From positions 1,240,001 to 1,304,000 of the forward strand of contig NZ_JACXST010000001.1 in assembly GCF_014850975.1 (NCBI RefSeq): a DNA stretch of 64,000 nt, read 5' to 3'. The notes beneath the pieces were generated by a model. It made no database searches and was not told the origin of the DNA. It saw only the letters and a program-made list of their open reading frames with translations. This document shows, in pieces, positions 9,086-18,246 of the stretch. Position 1 is the stretch's first letter. Each line of letters opens with the position of its first letter. The position numbers and the translations under genes are program-made. This DNA is from Methylomonas fluvii. Its GTDB lineage: Bacteria; Pseudomonadota; Gammaproteobacteria; Methylococcales; Methylomonadaceae.

Positions 9086-9439
9086 CTATCTTTCGCCGCG
9101 TTCGATAATGATGCCGACGTCACGAGCGCGGCTAATGGCGCCTTTTTTATTTAGAGTGATCTTTACCCACGGAATCGCAAATTCACTGCGTAAAATGCCG
9201 GCAATTTCTTCTATCAGCTTTTCTACTAAGTAAAATTCGCTGTGCTCGACAAAGCTGACAACACGATCCGAAACGGCTTTATAGTCCAGTGTGTGTGTGA
9301 TGTCGTCGCTGGCGGCGGCTTTTTGGATGTCAAAGCCCATTTCAATGTCCAGGATGATTTTTTGTTTAATCTTCCTTTCCCATTCGTAAATACCTATCAC
9401 GGTATCGATTTCAAGCCCGCCTAAAAAGATGATGTCCAT
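9086..9439 (-). CDS. folB: Dihydroneopterin aldolase
   Basis: Cleaves 7,8-dihydroneopterin to 6-hydroxymethyl-dihydropterin and glycolaldehyde. The 117-residue protein has the family pattern: LEIDTVIGIYEWER near the N-terminus (with the catalytic Glu), LDYKAVSDRV, YLVEKLIEEIA, and a C-terminal VKITLNKKGAI with the catalytic Lys. Upstream is a 90-base region shared with the divergent plsY. Confidence 0.93.
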   Translation of the reverse strand: MDIIFLGGLEIDTVIGIYEWERKIKQKIILDIEMGFDIQKAAASDDITHTLDYKAVSDRVVSFVEHSEFYLVEKLIEEIAGILRSEFAIPWVKITLNKKGAISRARDVGIIIERGER

Positions 9440-9528
9440 CGTTGCTTTCCGGTTATTATATTTCTTGAAGAGGCGGCAGTATCGAGTAAATAGCGCCGCT
9501 GTACAAGTATTGACGAGAGGTTGATTAA

Positions 9529-10101
9529 ATGATGGATTGGTTGTTGGTGCCTTTGGCTTATTTAACCGGCTCGGTGTCTAGTGCGATTATCGTCTGTAAG
9601 ATGATGGGCTTGGCGGATCCTAGGGAAAACGGTTCCGGTAATCCGGGGGCAACCAATGTTATGCGTATCGGCGGTAAAAAGGCTGCGGCGATTACTTTGC
9701 TTGGTGACGCTTTAAAAGGGCTATTACCGGTGTTGTTGGCGAAGGCCTTGGCTGTCGATAGTCTGGTGCTGTCCTTGGTCGTGTTTGCCGCTTTTTTGGG
9801 GCACCTTTATCCGATTTTTTTTGAATTTAAAGGTGGCAAAGGTGTGGCAACGTCGCTGGGCGTGACGCTCGGTGTTGCTTGGCTATTGGGATTGGTGGTG
9901 GCCGCCACTTGGTTTGTCGTTTACAAAATAGGCAAAATTTCGTCGTTGGCTGCTTTGGTGGCGGCAACATTAACGCCGCTGTATGTTTGGCTGATTGTCG
10001 GCGATGTCAATTTGATCACTACCTTTACCATTATTTCTCTGATTTTGCTGTGGCGGCATAAAAGCAATATTCAGCGGCTGCTGGCTGGGCAAGAGTCTTG
10101 A
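9529..10101 (+). CDS. plsY: Glycerol-3-phosphate acyltransferase PlsY
   Basis: Inner-membrane enzyme that acylates glycerol 3-phosphate from acyl-phosphate, the first step of phospholipid synthesis. The 190 residues contain about five membrane segments and the three PlsY motifs: GSVSSAIIV, GSGNPGATNVMR and FKGGKGVATSLG. The start ATG has a GAGAGG ribosome site. Its stop codon directly abuts the end of tsaD on the other strand. Confidence 0.95.
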   Translation: MMDWLLVPLAYLTGSVSSAIIVCKMMGLADPRENGSGNPGATNVMRIGGKKAAAITLLGDALKGLLPVLLAKALAVDSLVLSLVVFAAFLGHLYPIFFEFKGGKGVATSLGVTLGVAWLLGLVVAATWFVVYKIGKISSLAALVAATLTPLYVWLIVGDVNLITTFTIISLILLWRHKSNIQRLLAGQES

Positions 10102-11112
10102 TCAAAGGCTGATTAGCTGCTCCATCGGCCAGCGCGGCCGGGCAAAAATCTCCAGGTCTTGGGTTTGCCCGGCCATTAAGCGCTGGCATCCCGCATAGGC
10201 AATCATGGCGCCGTTATCGGTGCAAAATTCCGGACGGGGAAAGCGTATTTCCGCTCCTTCTTTTACGGCCATCTGTTGTAATTGTCTTCGAATTTCGTGG
10301 TTGGCGCTAACGCCGCCGGCCACCACCAGTGTTTTCAACTGCGTCTGTTGTAAGGCCCGTTTGCATTTGATGCTTAATGTTTCCGCGACGGCTTGTTGAA
10401 ATGCGAAAGCGATATCCGCTTTGTCCTGCTCATTTTGCTCGGTGGCATGCAACGCGTTCATTGTGAAGGTTTTCAGGCCGCTAAAACTAAATTCCAATCC
10501 TGGTCTGTCGGTCATCGGTCGGGGGAATTTGAAGCGACTCTGGCCCTTGCGCGCTAACTCAGCCAATTTGGGGCCGCCGGGATAGTCCAGGCCTAACAGC
10601 TTTGCGGTTTTGTCGAAAGCTTCGCCCGCGGCATCGTCCAGCGATTCTCCGAGTAAGCGGTATTCGCCAATCGCGCGGACTTCGATAAGCATGGTATGGC
10701 CGCCTGAAATGAGCAATGCGACGAAAGGGTAGGCGGGCGGATTATCTTCCAGCATCGGCGCCAATAAATGTCCTTCCATATGGTGCACGGCGATAGCGGG
10801 TATTTGCCAAGTCCAGGCCAGGCTTTGGGCGGTAGCGGCCCCGACCAATAAAGACCCCATCAAGCCGGGGCCTGCAGTATAGGCAATGCCCTCAATGTCT
10901 TTGGCGGTTAATTCGGCTTCTTTTAATACCGTTCTGATTAGCGGAACCAGTTTGCGGATATGGTCTCTTGAGGCTAGTTCGGGAACGACGCCACCATACT
11001 CGGCGTGCGTGGCAATTTGGCTGTATAAGGTGTGTGCAATTAAGCCCTTGCTGGGCTGGTAGATGGCGACAGCCGTTTCGTCGCAAGAGCTTTCTATGCC
11101 TAAAACATACAT
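10102..11112 (-). CDS. tsaD: tRNA N6-threonylcarbamoyladenosine transferase TsaD
   Basis: Catalytic subunit that transfers the threonylcarbamoyl group to A37 of ANN-decoding tRNAs. The 336-residue ASKHA-fold protein starts with [14 protein letters not shown]. It has the metal-binding [11 protein letters not shown], the GGHTMLIEV loop and a C-terminal [12 protein letters not shown]. All conserved positions are present. It is divergent from rpsU, the usual gammaproteobacterial arrangement. Confidence 0.97.
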   Translation of the reverse strand: MYVLGIESSCDETAVAIYQPSKGLIAHTLYSQIATHAEYGGVVPELASRDHIRKLVPLIRTVLKEAELTAKDIEGIAYTAGPGLMGSLLVGAATAQSLAWTWQIPAIAVHHMEGHLLAPMLEDNPPAYPFVALLISGGHTMLIEVRAIGEYRLLGESLDDAAGEAFDKTAKLLGLDYPGGPKLAELARKGQSRFKFPRPMTDRPGLEFSFSGLKTFTMNALHATEQNEQDKADIAFAFQQAVAETLSIKCKRALQQTQLKTLVVAGGVSANHEIRRQLQQMAVKEGAEIRFPRPEFCTDNGAMIAYAGCQRLMAGQTQDLEIFARPRWPMEQLISL

Positions 11113-11118
11113 TAGTTT

Positions 11119-11146
11119 TTGAATTAAAGAATTTTATGAGTATAAT
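11119..11146 (+). promoter_or_regulatory. Sigma-70 promoter for rpsU operon
   Basis: TTGAAT (-35) and a perfect TATAAT (-10) are separated by 16 bases, in the gap between divergent tsaD and rpsU. The predicted start lies near 11153, about 65 bases upstream of the rpsU ATG. This is the best candidate for the main promoter of the rpsU-yqeY-dnaG-rpoD operon. Confidence 0.7.
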
Positions 11147-11216
11147 CGGCCGTTTTCGGCGGGCTTGCTATCGCCGATAGCGTCAAAAGATACTAACATA
11201 AATCGGATTATTGATA

Positions 11217-11450
11217 ATGCCATCAGTTAAAGTTAAAGAGAACGAACATTTTGACATCGCGATTCGTCGCTTCAAGCGTGCATGCGAAAAAGCCGGTGTA
11301 TTGGCTGAAGTACGCCGCCGCGAGTTTTATGAGAAGCCAACCACCGAGCGTAAACGCAAAGGTGCTGCGGCAGTTAAACGTCATTTGAAAAAGCTGGCTC
11401 GTGAACGTTATGCGCTGAAAAATCTGCGTCGCGGTCGTCCACAAATTTAA
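11217..11450 (+). CDS. rpsU: 30S ribosomal protein S21
   Basis: Small basic protein of the 30S subunit needed for initiation on mRNAs with an anti-SD interaction. The 77-residue product ([20 protein letters not shown]...) ends in an Arg/Lys-rich tail, as usual. A TTG six bases upstream is also in frame, but the ATG at 11217 gives the conserved PSVKVKENE start. It is the first gene of the macromolecular synthesis operon. Confidence 0.97.
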   Translation: MPSVKVKENEHFDIAIRRFKRACEKAGVLAEVRRREFYEKPTTERKRKGAAAVKRHLKKLARERYALKNLRRGRPQI

Positions 11451-11458
11451 GGCAGACA

Positions 11459-11908
11459 ATGGATGCGTTAAAAAAGCGTATCACGGACGATATGAAAGCC
11501 GCGATGAAAGGCGGCGAAAAGGCGAGGTTGGGCGTAATTCGCATGATTTTGGCTGCTATCAAGCAGGTTGAAGTCGATGAGCGTATTGAGCTAAGCGATG
11601 AGCGAATCATCCTTGTGCTCGATAAAATGCTTAAGCAGCGGCGCGAGTCCATCAAGCAATTCCGCGATGCCAGTCGCAACGATTTGGCGGAAATTGAGGA
11701 GGCTGAGGTGTTGGTTATTCAGGATTTTCTACCGCAACCGCTTAGCGATGCTGAAATCGATGGCATGGTCGCCGATGCTGTCGCTAAAGTCGGCGCTACA
11801 TCGGTAAAAGACATGGGTGGCGTGATGGCGTTGCTTAAGCCGCAAATGCAAGGTAGAGCTGACATGGCGAATGTCAGTGCGAGAATCAAGGCCTGTTTTA
11901 TCGCTTAA
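11459..11908 (+). CDS. yqeY: GatB/YqeY domain protein
   Basis: A 149-residue protein of the YqeY family, which resembles the tRNA-binding tail domain of the amidotransferase subunit GatB. Conserved features are ITDDMKAAMKGGEK at the N-terminus, RRESIKQFRDASRNDLA in the middle, and MGGVMALLKPQMQGRADM near the end. Its cellular role is not established. It lies 8 bases after rpsU and 15 before dnaG, the common placement in this operon. Confidence 0.93.
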   Translation: MDALKKRITDDMKAAMKGGEKARLGVIRMILAAIKQVEVDERIELSDERIILVLDKMLKQRRESIKQFRDASRNDLAEIEEAEVLVIQDFLPQPLSDAEIDGMVADAVAKVGATSVKDMGGVMALLKPQMQGRADMANVSARIKACFIA

Positions 11909-11923
11909 TATCTTGTCGGTAAC

Positions 11924-13663
11924 ATGTCCGGCAGGATACCTCGTCAGTTTATAGATGATCTTTTGGTGCGGGTCGATATTGTCGATCTAATCGATTCGCG
12001 CGTTCCCCTTAAAAAAACCGGCAGCAATTTTACGGCGCGCTGCCCATTCCATACCGAAAAAACTCCTAGCTTTTCAGTCAATCGCGGCCGGCAGATTTAT
12101 CATTGCTTCGGGTGCGGAGCCAGCGGTAACGCAATCGGCTTTTTGATGGAGTTTAGTCATCTTGGCTTTGTCGAGGCGGTCGAAGATTTGGCGGCCTTTG
12201 CTGGCGTGGATGTGCCTAGGGAGTTGATTGATGGCGAGTCTGTGCAGCCGGATAAAAAGGCTGTGTCGCACATTTACGAGGTGTTGGCGGGAGTTGCCGG
12301 GTTTTACGCCGAGCAATTGCGCGGAAATGCCGAGGGTAGTATAGCTGTAGATTATTTGAAAGCCCGAGGCGTCAGCGGCGAGGTGGCGCGGGATTTTTCT
12401 TTGGGTTATGCGCCAAATAAGTGGGACGCCCTGGTGGCGCGTTTCGATCAAGCGGATTTGATCGAGGCTGGTATGCTGGTGGTCAGGGATGACGGCAAGG
12501 TTTACGACCGCTTTCGTGGGCGGTTGATGTTTCCGATTCGAGACAAGCGGAAACGAGTAGTCGGGTTTGGCGGCCGAGTATTGGATGATTCTTTGCCAAA
12601 ATACCTTAATTCGCCGGAGACTGTTGTTTTTTCTAAAAGTAAGGAGCTTTATGGGCTTTGTGAGCTTTTAGAAAAGAATAGTAAGCCCGGTCGGATACTG
12701 GTGGTAGAGGGTTATATGGATGTGATTGCCCTGGCTCAGTTTGGTATTTCCAATGCGGTCGCTGCGTTGGGTACTGCAACTTCCAAAGCACAAATTGATT
12801 TATTGTTCCGATTTACCTCCGAATTGGTGTTCTGTTTCGATGGTGACAATGCTGGCAGGCAGGCGGCCTGGAAGGCTACCGATGCTGCTTTGCCTTGTTT
12901 GCGTGACGGCAGACAAATCAAAATAATGCTATTGCCGCAGGGGCAAGATCCGGATTCCCTGTTGCGCGCTGAAAATTTATCCGCGTTTATGGAACGAATT
13001 GATAATGCGCGGGTCTTGTCGGATTACTTTTTCGAGAATATTGTCGGTCAATTGGAGTTGGCGACCGTTGAGGGGCGCTCTCAGTTGCTGGCGGCGGCAA
13101 CACCTTTGCTGGAAAAGGTTCCTGCCGGTTTTTTTAGGGAAATGATGTTTGCCCGTTTGCAAGAGTTGTCGGGTTCCCGAATTGCCGTGGATGTTGTCGA
13201 AAATCAGGCTAGACTTAAGGCTAAATTTAATGTTGGCAAAAAAGTCATTCCCTCGCCAAGAATCAGTTTGGCTCGCAAGGTCTTAGGGTTGTTGCTTCAA
13301 CACCCGCATTTTGCAGGCTTGATTGAGCGTGAAGGGGTCGTGCTGGATGATCTGAGTTTTGCCGGGGTGGAGTTATTAAGAGAGGTGCTGCAGCGGATTG
13401 CCCTTGAAAAGCCGGAAAATAGCGCCATCTTGTTGGAGTCTTTCCGAGGAACATCTCAGGAAAAAGCTGTAAAAGCTTTGGCTAGTTTGAATCTCGATGT
13501 GCCAGAAGGTGGGGAAGAGTCTGAGTTTTGTGGTGCGTTGCAACAACTTTGTAAACAGGCCAAGGAAGCGATGCTAACCCGATTGATCGAGAAGGAGAGT
13601 CGAGAGGGCTTAATGATTGAAGAAAAAGAGGTACTGCGGAAGCTTTTAAGGGATAAGGCTTAG
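11924..13663 (+). CDS. dnaG: DNA primase
   Basis: Synthesises RNA primers for replication. The 579-residue protein has the N-terminal zinc-binding domain (CPFHTEKTPSFSV ... HCFGCGASG, residues about 40-65). Next comes the TOPRIM catalytic core with VVEGYMDVIALAQ (about 264) and FCFDGDNAGRQAA (about 305), and then the C-terminal helicase-interacting region. It is part of the rpsU-dnaG-rpoD operon. Length and motifs are typical. Confidence 0.97.
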   Translation: MSGRIPRQFIDDLLVRVDIVDLIDSRVPLKKTGSNFTARCPFHTEKTPSFSVNRGRQIYHCFGCGASGNAIGFLMEFSHLGFVEAVEDLAAFAGVDVPRELIDGESVQPDKKAVSHIYEVLAGVAGFYAEQLRGNAEGSIAVDYLKARGVSGEVARDFSLGYAPNKWDALVARFDQADLIEAGMLVVRDDGKVYDRFRGRLMFPIRDKRKRVVGFGGRVLDDSLPKYLNSPETVVFSKSKELYGLCELLEKNSKPGRILVVEGYMDVIALAQFGISNAVAALGTATSKAQIDLLFRFTSELVFCFDGDNAGRQAAWKATDAALPCLRDGRQIKIMLLPQGQDPDSLLRAENLSAFMERIDNARVLSDYFFENIVGQLELATVEGRSQLLAAATPLLEKVPAGFFREMMFARLQELSGSRIAVDVVENQARLKAKFNVGKKVIPSPRISLARKVLGLLLQHPHFAGLIEREGVVLDDLSFAGVELLREVLQRIALEKPENSAILLESFRGTSQEKAVKALASLNLDVPEGGEESEFCGALQQLCKQAKEAMLTRLIEKESREGLMIEEKEVLRKLLRDKA

Positions 13664-13739
13664 GTGACCGCATTAATTTTTGCCGTTACAATTTCCTGTT
13701 CTGCGGCGCTTGGTGCTGAAAACGTATTGTGAGTAAAGA

Positions 13740-15551
13740 ATGAATCAAGAACAACAGCAATCCCAACTGAAACAACTGATAGCAAAAGGTAAGGCGCAGG
13801 GTTATTTAACTTATGCGGAAGTCAATGACCATTTGCCTAGCGATATTATCGATCCCGAGCAAATCGACGATATTATCGGCATGATCAATGATATGGGGAT
13901 TCAGGTTTACGAGGTGGCGCCGGATGACGATGACTCGCTGATAACCTCAGATGCCGTAGTCACTGCAGATGATGATGAGGAAGTGGCTGAAGTCGCTGCC
14001 TTGGCGTCTGTCGATAGCGAGTTCGGTCGAACCACCGACCCTGTGCGCTTGTATATGCGCGAAATGGGTTCGGTCGAGTTGTTGACTCGTGAGGAAGAAT
14101 TAAAAATTGCGAAACGGATTGAAGAGGGGCAGCGCCAAGTAGTGGGGGCCATCGCTCGATCTGGATTTATTGTCGAGACTTTTATCGACGCCTTTGATTC
14201 CGTTCAGGTTGAAGACTCCGGCGTGCGGCTCAACGATTTGGTGTTGGGTTTTGTCGATCTCACTGAGGTTGAGGACATTGACGTCAGCGGTATCGAAATT
14301 GAAGAGCCTGCTGAGGATGCTGAAGAAGAGAGCAAAACAGTCGATTACGAAGAAGTTAAGCAAAAAGTCGATTTGCTCAGAAAAGCTTTAAAAGCTGCAA
14401 CAACCTCAGTTAAAAAACATGGTTACGGCCATGATAAAACTGAAAAACTGTTCGATGCGATAGACGAAATATTTTGCGAGTTTAAATGGACGCCGCAGTA
14501 TTTGAAAAAAATGGTATCCATTTCTGAGGAGTTGATTTCAGCTATTCGCGAAGAAGAGCGTTTCATCCTGGATGTTTGCGTCAAGAAAGCAAAAATGCCG
14601 CGTAAGGACTTTATCAACGCGTTTGCAGAGAATGAGGCTAATCTTGAGTGGCTGGATCAATTTATCGCTGCGAGGCCTAATTTTTCCGAGGTTTTCAGCA
14701 GTCACCGTGACAATATTAGGGCAGCACAGCAGCGATTGGCCGATATCGAGTCTCGCTACGGCTTGAGCATTGCTGTCCTGAAAAGTATTTGTCGTAGCAT
14801 CTCCTTAGGGGAGGCTAAAGCCAGGCGAGCTAAAAAGGAAATGATCGAAGCCAATTTGCGCTTGGTTATTTCTATTGCCAAAAAATACACTAACCGCGGC
14901 TTACAGTTTCTGGATTTGATTCAGGAAGGCAATATTGGTCTGATGAAGGCTGTGGATAAATTTGAATATCGACGCGGCTACAAATTTTCTACCTACGCAA
15001 CATGGTGGATCCGCCAGGCGATTACCCGTTCCATCGCTGATCAAGCCAGAACTATTCGTATTCCGGTGCATATGATCGAGACCATTAATAAGCTGAATCG
15101 CGTCTCCAGACAGATTTTGCAAGAATTGGGTCGGGAAGCCACGCCTGAAGAATTGGCTGAACGTATGGAAATGCCCGAGGACAAAATTCGCAAAGTGTTG
15201 AAGATTGCCAAAGAGCCGATTTCAATGGAAACACCGATTGGTGACGACGAAGATTCGCATTTGGGTGATTTTATTGAAGACTCCAAGATGCTTTCGCCGG
15301 TAGAGTCTGCTACAATCGCCGGCCTTCGCGAGTCTACTCAGAATGTATTGGCGGGCTTGACAGCTAGAGAGGCCAAGGTGCTTCGTATGCGTTTCGGTAT
15401 CAACATGAATACCGACCATACGCTGGAAGAGGTTGGTAAGCAGTTTGACGTGACCCGCGAGCGGATTCGGCAGATCGAAGCAAAAGCGCTGCGGAAATTA
15501 AGACATCCTTCCAGATCAGAGCAGTTGAGATGTTTTCTTGACGGCGAGTAA
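13740..15551 (+). CDS. rpoD: RNA polymerase sigma-70 factor RpoD
   Basis: Primary sigma factor. The 603 residues contain region 1.1 at the N-terminus and region 1.2 ([20 protein letters not shown]). A non-conserved acidic insert follows, then region 2 ([31 protein letters not shown]), region 3 and region 4 ([20 protein letters not shown]). It is 76 bases downstream of dnaG, which leaves space for an internal promoter. It ends the macromolecular synthesis operon and is followed by a tRNA gene. Confidence 0.98.
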   Translation: MNQEQQQSQLKQLIAKGKAQGYLTYAEVNDHLPSDIIDPEQIDDIIGMINDMGIQVYEVAPDDDDSLITSDAVVTADDDEEVAEVAALASVDSEFGRTTDPVRLYMREMGSVELLTREEELKIAKRIEEGQRQVVGAIARSGFIVETFIDAFDSVQVEDSGVRLNDLVLGFVDLTEVEDIDVSGIEIEEPAEDAEEESKTVDYEEVKQKVDLLRKALKAATTSVKKHGYGHDKTEKLFDAIDEIFCEFKWTPQYLKKMVSISEELISAIREEERFILDVCVKKAKMPRKDFINAFAENEANLEWLDQFIAARPNFSEVFSSHRDNIRAAQQRLADIESRYGLSIAVLKSICRSISLGEAKARRAKKEMIEANLRLVISIAKKYTNRGLQFLDLIQEGNIGLMKAVDKFEYRRGYKFSTYATWWIRQAITRSIADQARTIRIPVHMIETINKLNRVSRQILQELGREATPEELAERMEMPEDKIRKVLKIAKEPISMETPIGDDEDSHLGDFIEDSKMLSPVESATIAGLRESTQNVLAGLTAREAKVLRMRFGINMNTDHTLEEVGKQFDVTRERIRQIEAKALRKLRHPSRSEQLRCFLDGE

Positions 15552-15584
15552 GGCGTTTTCATTGTTCTTAGGCTAGATAATTAA

Positions 15585-15661
15585 GGGCCCTTAGCTCAGT
15601 TGGTTAGAGCTTCCGACTCATAATCGGCAGGTCGTAGGTTCAAGTCCTACAGGGCCCACCA
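15585..15661 (+). tRNA. ileX: tRNA with CAU anticodon, probably tRNA-Ile2
   Basis: A 77-nt tRNA with encoded CCA. The acceptor stem is GGGCCCT/AGGGCCC, the D arm GCTC...GAGC, the anticodon loop CTCATAA (anticodon CAT), and the T arm GTAGG TTCAAGT CCTAC. The body (CTTAGCTCAGT, GACTCATAATCG, TTCAAGTCC) resembles E. coli ileX, whose CAU anticodon is modified with lysidine to read AUA, more than elongator tRNA-Met. In E. coli ileX also lies close downstream of rpoD, which supports the Ile2 call. The first anticodon-stem pair (T27/C43) is mismatched. Automatic tools would usually label it tRNA-Met. Confidence 0.85.
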
Positions 15662-15669
15662 CAGATAAC

Positions 15670-15693
15670 AGGCCGTTTGCGCGGCCTTTTTTT
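15670..15693 (+). terminator. Intrinsic terminator after the tRNA
   Basis: The stem AGGCCG/CGGCCT with a 6-base loop is followed by a run of T. It starts 9 bases after the tRNA CCA end and would close the rpoD-tRNA transcript before metK. Confidence 0.85.
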
Positions 15694-15729
15694 ATACGCG
15701 CAAGTTTTAATTTTGGCGAGGGTGTAACC

Positions 15730-16890
15730 GTGAATAAAAACTACCTTTTTACCTCAGAGTCTGTTTCGGAAGGCCATCCGGACAAAGTTGCTGACCAAAT
15801 TTCCGATGCTGTTGTTGATGCCTTGCTGGCTCAAGACCCGCGTTCCAGGGTAGCCTGCGAAACATTAGTGAAGACCGGCATGGTGGTTTTGGCTGGCGAA
15901 ATTACCACCAATGCTTGGGTGGATACCGAAGAATTGGTCAGAAAAGTAGTTTGCGAAATTGGTTACGACAACGGCGAAATCGGTTTTGACGGTAATAGCT
16001 GCGCGGTATTGAATGCCATCGGTAAACAATCGGCCGATATCGCGATGGGCGTTGATGAATCCGAAAATCACGAACAAGGTGCTGGCGACCAAGGTTTAAT
16101 GTTCGGTTATGCAAGCAACGAAACCGACGTGTTAATGCCTGCTCCCATCACCTATGCGCATCGCTTGGTTGAGAGACAAGCCTTGGTGCGTAAGAATAAA
16201 ACTCTGACATGGCTGCGTCCGGATGCAAAAAGCCAGGTGACTTTTCGTTACGAAAACAACAAGCCGGTCGCCATCGACGCGGTCGTTCTGTCTACTCAGC
16301 ATTCTCCAGAAATAGGCGGAAAACAGTTGGAAGAAGCGGTAATGGATGAAATCATCCTGCCGACCTTGCCGAAAGAGTGGCTGCACAAAGATACTAAGTA
16401 TTTCATCAATCCGACCGGCCAGTTCATCATCGGCGGTCCCGTGGGCGACTGCGGTTTGACCGGTCGTAAAATTATTGTCGATACCTACGGCGGCATGGCC
16501 CGTCATGGTGGTGGCGCGTTTTCCGGTAAAGATCCATCAAAAGTGGATAGATCCGCGGCCTATATGGGACGCTATGTGGCAAAAAATATTGTTGCAGCAG
16601 GTTTAGCAGAGCGCTGCGAAATCCAGGTGTCTTATGCGATCGGCGTTGCTGAGCCTACTTCCATCAGTATCGAAACCTTCGGTACAGGCAAAATCGAAGA
16701 AGAACGCTTGGTGCAAATCGTTCGCGAGCACTTCGACTTGCGGCCCAAGGGCTTGATTGCCCAATTGGATTTGTTAAAACCGATTTATCGCCCAACCGCG
16801 TCTTATGGTCATTTCGGTCGCAACGAAGCCAGCTTCAGCTGGGAAAAAACCGACAAAGCAGAAGCATTGAAAGATGCGGCCGGTATTTAA
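15730..16890 (+). CDS. metK: S-adenosylmethionine synthetase
   Basis: Makes S-adenosylmethionine from methionine and ATP. The 386 residues include [19 protein letters not shown] at the N-terminus, the [12 protein letters not shown] signature (about 117), and [19 protein letters not shown] (about 255). The start codon is GTG, needed to keep the conserved N-terminal [12 protein letters not shown]. It forms a pair with ahcY, joining SAM synthesis to S-adenosylhomocysteine recycling. No SAM riboswitch is visible in the short leader after the tRNA terminator. Confidence 0.97.
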   Translation: MNKNYLFTSESVSEGHPDKVADQISDAVVDALLAQDPRSRVACETLVKTGMVVLAGEITTNAWVDTEELVRKVVCEIGYDNGEIGFDGNSCAVLNAIGKQSADIAMGVDESENHEQGAGDQGLMFGYASNETDVLMPAPITYAHRLVERQALVRKNKTLTWLRPDAKSQVTFRYENNKPVAIDAVVLSTQHSPEIGGKQLEEAVMDEIILPTLPKEWLHKDTKYFINPTGQFIIGGPVGDCGLTGRKIIVDTYGGMARHGGGAFSGKDPSKVDRSAAYMGRYVAKNIVAAGLAERCEIQVSYAIGVAEPTSISIETFGTGKIEEERLVQIVREHFDLRPKGLIAQLDLLKPIYRPTASYGHFGRNEASFSWEKTDKAEALKDAAGI

Positions 16891-16909
16891 TCAGGATCAG
16901 GAAAACATT

Positions 16910-18202
16910 ATGAGCCAAGCCGATTACAAAGTTGCCGATTTAGCCCTGGCTGAATGGGGTCGTAAAGAAATTAATATCGCTGAAACCGAAATGCCGGGTT
17001 TGATGGCTTTGCGCGCCGAGTTCGGCGCCCAACAGCCATTAAAAGGCGCGCGTATCGCCGGTTGTTTGCATATGACTATTCAAACAGCGGTACTGATTGA
17101 AACGTTGACGGCGCTGGGTGCGGAAGTCCGCTGGTCCTCTTGCAACATTTTCTCCACTCAGGATCATGCTGCCGCTGCGATAGCCGCTGCCGGAATCCCT
17201 GTTTTTGCCTGGAAGGGCGAAACCGAGGCGGAAGCGGAATGGTGTATCGAACAAACCATTCTTGGCCCTGACGGCTGGTGTCCGAATATGATTCTGGACG
17301 ATGGCGGCGACCTGACCACCATGATGCACAATAACTTCCCCGAATTGATGGAGGATGTGAAAGGCTTGTCCGAAGAAACCACCACCGGCGTGTTGCGTCT
17401 GACCGAAATGGTGGCGAAAGGCACATTAAAAGTTCCGGCGTTTAACGTCAACGACTCGGTTACCAAATCCAAATTCGACAACCTTTACGGTTGCCGCGAG
17501 TCTTTGGTCGATGGCATCAAACGGGCCACTGACGTGATGGTAGCCGGCAAAATTGCCGTAGTCTGCGGCTATGGCGACGTCGGTAAAGGTTGTGCGCAAT
17601 CGCTGCGCGGTTTGGGTGCGACTGTTTTGATCACCGAGATTGACCCAATCTGTGCTTTGCAAGCCGCAATGGAAGGTTATCGCGTGGTGACGATGGACGA
17701 AGCGGCGGCTATTGCTAACATCTTCGTTACGGCTACCGGCAACGTTGGTGTAATTACTCACGATCACATGAAAGCCATGCGCGATCAGGCTATCGTCTGT
17801 AATATCGGCCATTTCGATTCAGAGATAGACATTGCGTCCTTGCGTCATTACACCTGGGAGAACATCAAACCACAAGTCGATCACGTGATCTTCCCTGACG
17901 GCAAGCGCATTATCGTGTTGGCGGAAGGGCGTTTGGTCAATTTGGGTTGCGCCACCGGTCATCCTAGCTTCGTAATGTCAAACTCGTTTTGCAATCAAGT
18001 GTTGGCGCAAATTGAGCTTTGGACCAATGCGTCCAGCTATGAAAACAAAGTTTATGTTCTGCCGAAAAAACTCGATGAAAAAGTCGCGCGTTCGCACTTG
18101 GCGCAAATCGGTGTAAAGCTGACCGAATTGACGAAAGAACAGGCTGCGTATATTAATGTGCCGGTGGAAGGTCCCTACAAACCGGATCATTATCGTTACT
18201 AA
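16910..18202 (+). CDS. ahcY: S-adenosylhomocysteine hydrolase
   Basis: Hydrolyses S-adenosylhomocysteine to adenosine and homocysteine, removing the product inhibitor of methyltransferases. The 430-residue protein shows [30 protein letters not shown], the NAD-binding [13 protein letters not shown] (about 215-227) and the C-terminal KPDHYRY. The ATG at 16910 is preferred over an in-frame upstream start inside metK because it has an AGGA ribosome site and the usual N-terminus. It begins 19 bases after metK. Confidence 0.97.
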   Translation: MSQADYKVADLALAEWGRKEINIAETEMPGLMALRAEFGAQQPLKGARIAGCLHMTIQTAVLIETLTALGAEVRWSSCNIFSTQDHAAAAIAAAGIPVFAWKGETEAEAEWCIEQTILGPDGWCPNMILDDGGDLTTMMHNNFPELMEDVKGLSEETTTGVLRLTEMVAKGTLKVPAFNVNDSVTKSKFDNLYGCRESLVDGIKRATDVMVAGKIAVVCGYGDVGKGCAQSLRGLGATVLITEIDPICALQAAMEGYRVVTMDEAAAIANIFVTATGNVGVITHDHMKAMRDQAIVCNIGHFDSEIDIASLRHYTWENIKPQVDHVIFPDGKRIIVLAEGRLVNLGCATGHPSFVMSNSFCNQVLAQIELWTNASSYENKVYVLPKKLDEKVARSHLAQIGVKLTELTKEQAAYINVPVEGPYKPDHYRY

Positions 18203-18222
18203 GGATTGGGTCAATCCAACAG

Positions 18223-18246
18223 AAAAGGGGCGCAAGCCCCTTTTTT
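18223..18246 (+). terminator. Intrinsic terminator between ahcY and bioA
   Basis: The 9-bp stem AAAAGGGGC/GCCCCTTTT with a GCAA tetraloop is followed by T residues that run to the first base before the bioA ATG. A strong terminator for metK-ahcY. Its T run takes the place of a ribosome site for bioA. Confidence 0.88.

Noticed and set aside
15694..15729. SAM riboswitch before metK
   Set aside because: Only 36 bases separate the tRNA terminator and the metK start, too few for any known SAM or SAH riboswitch.
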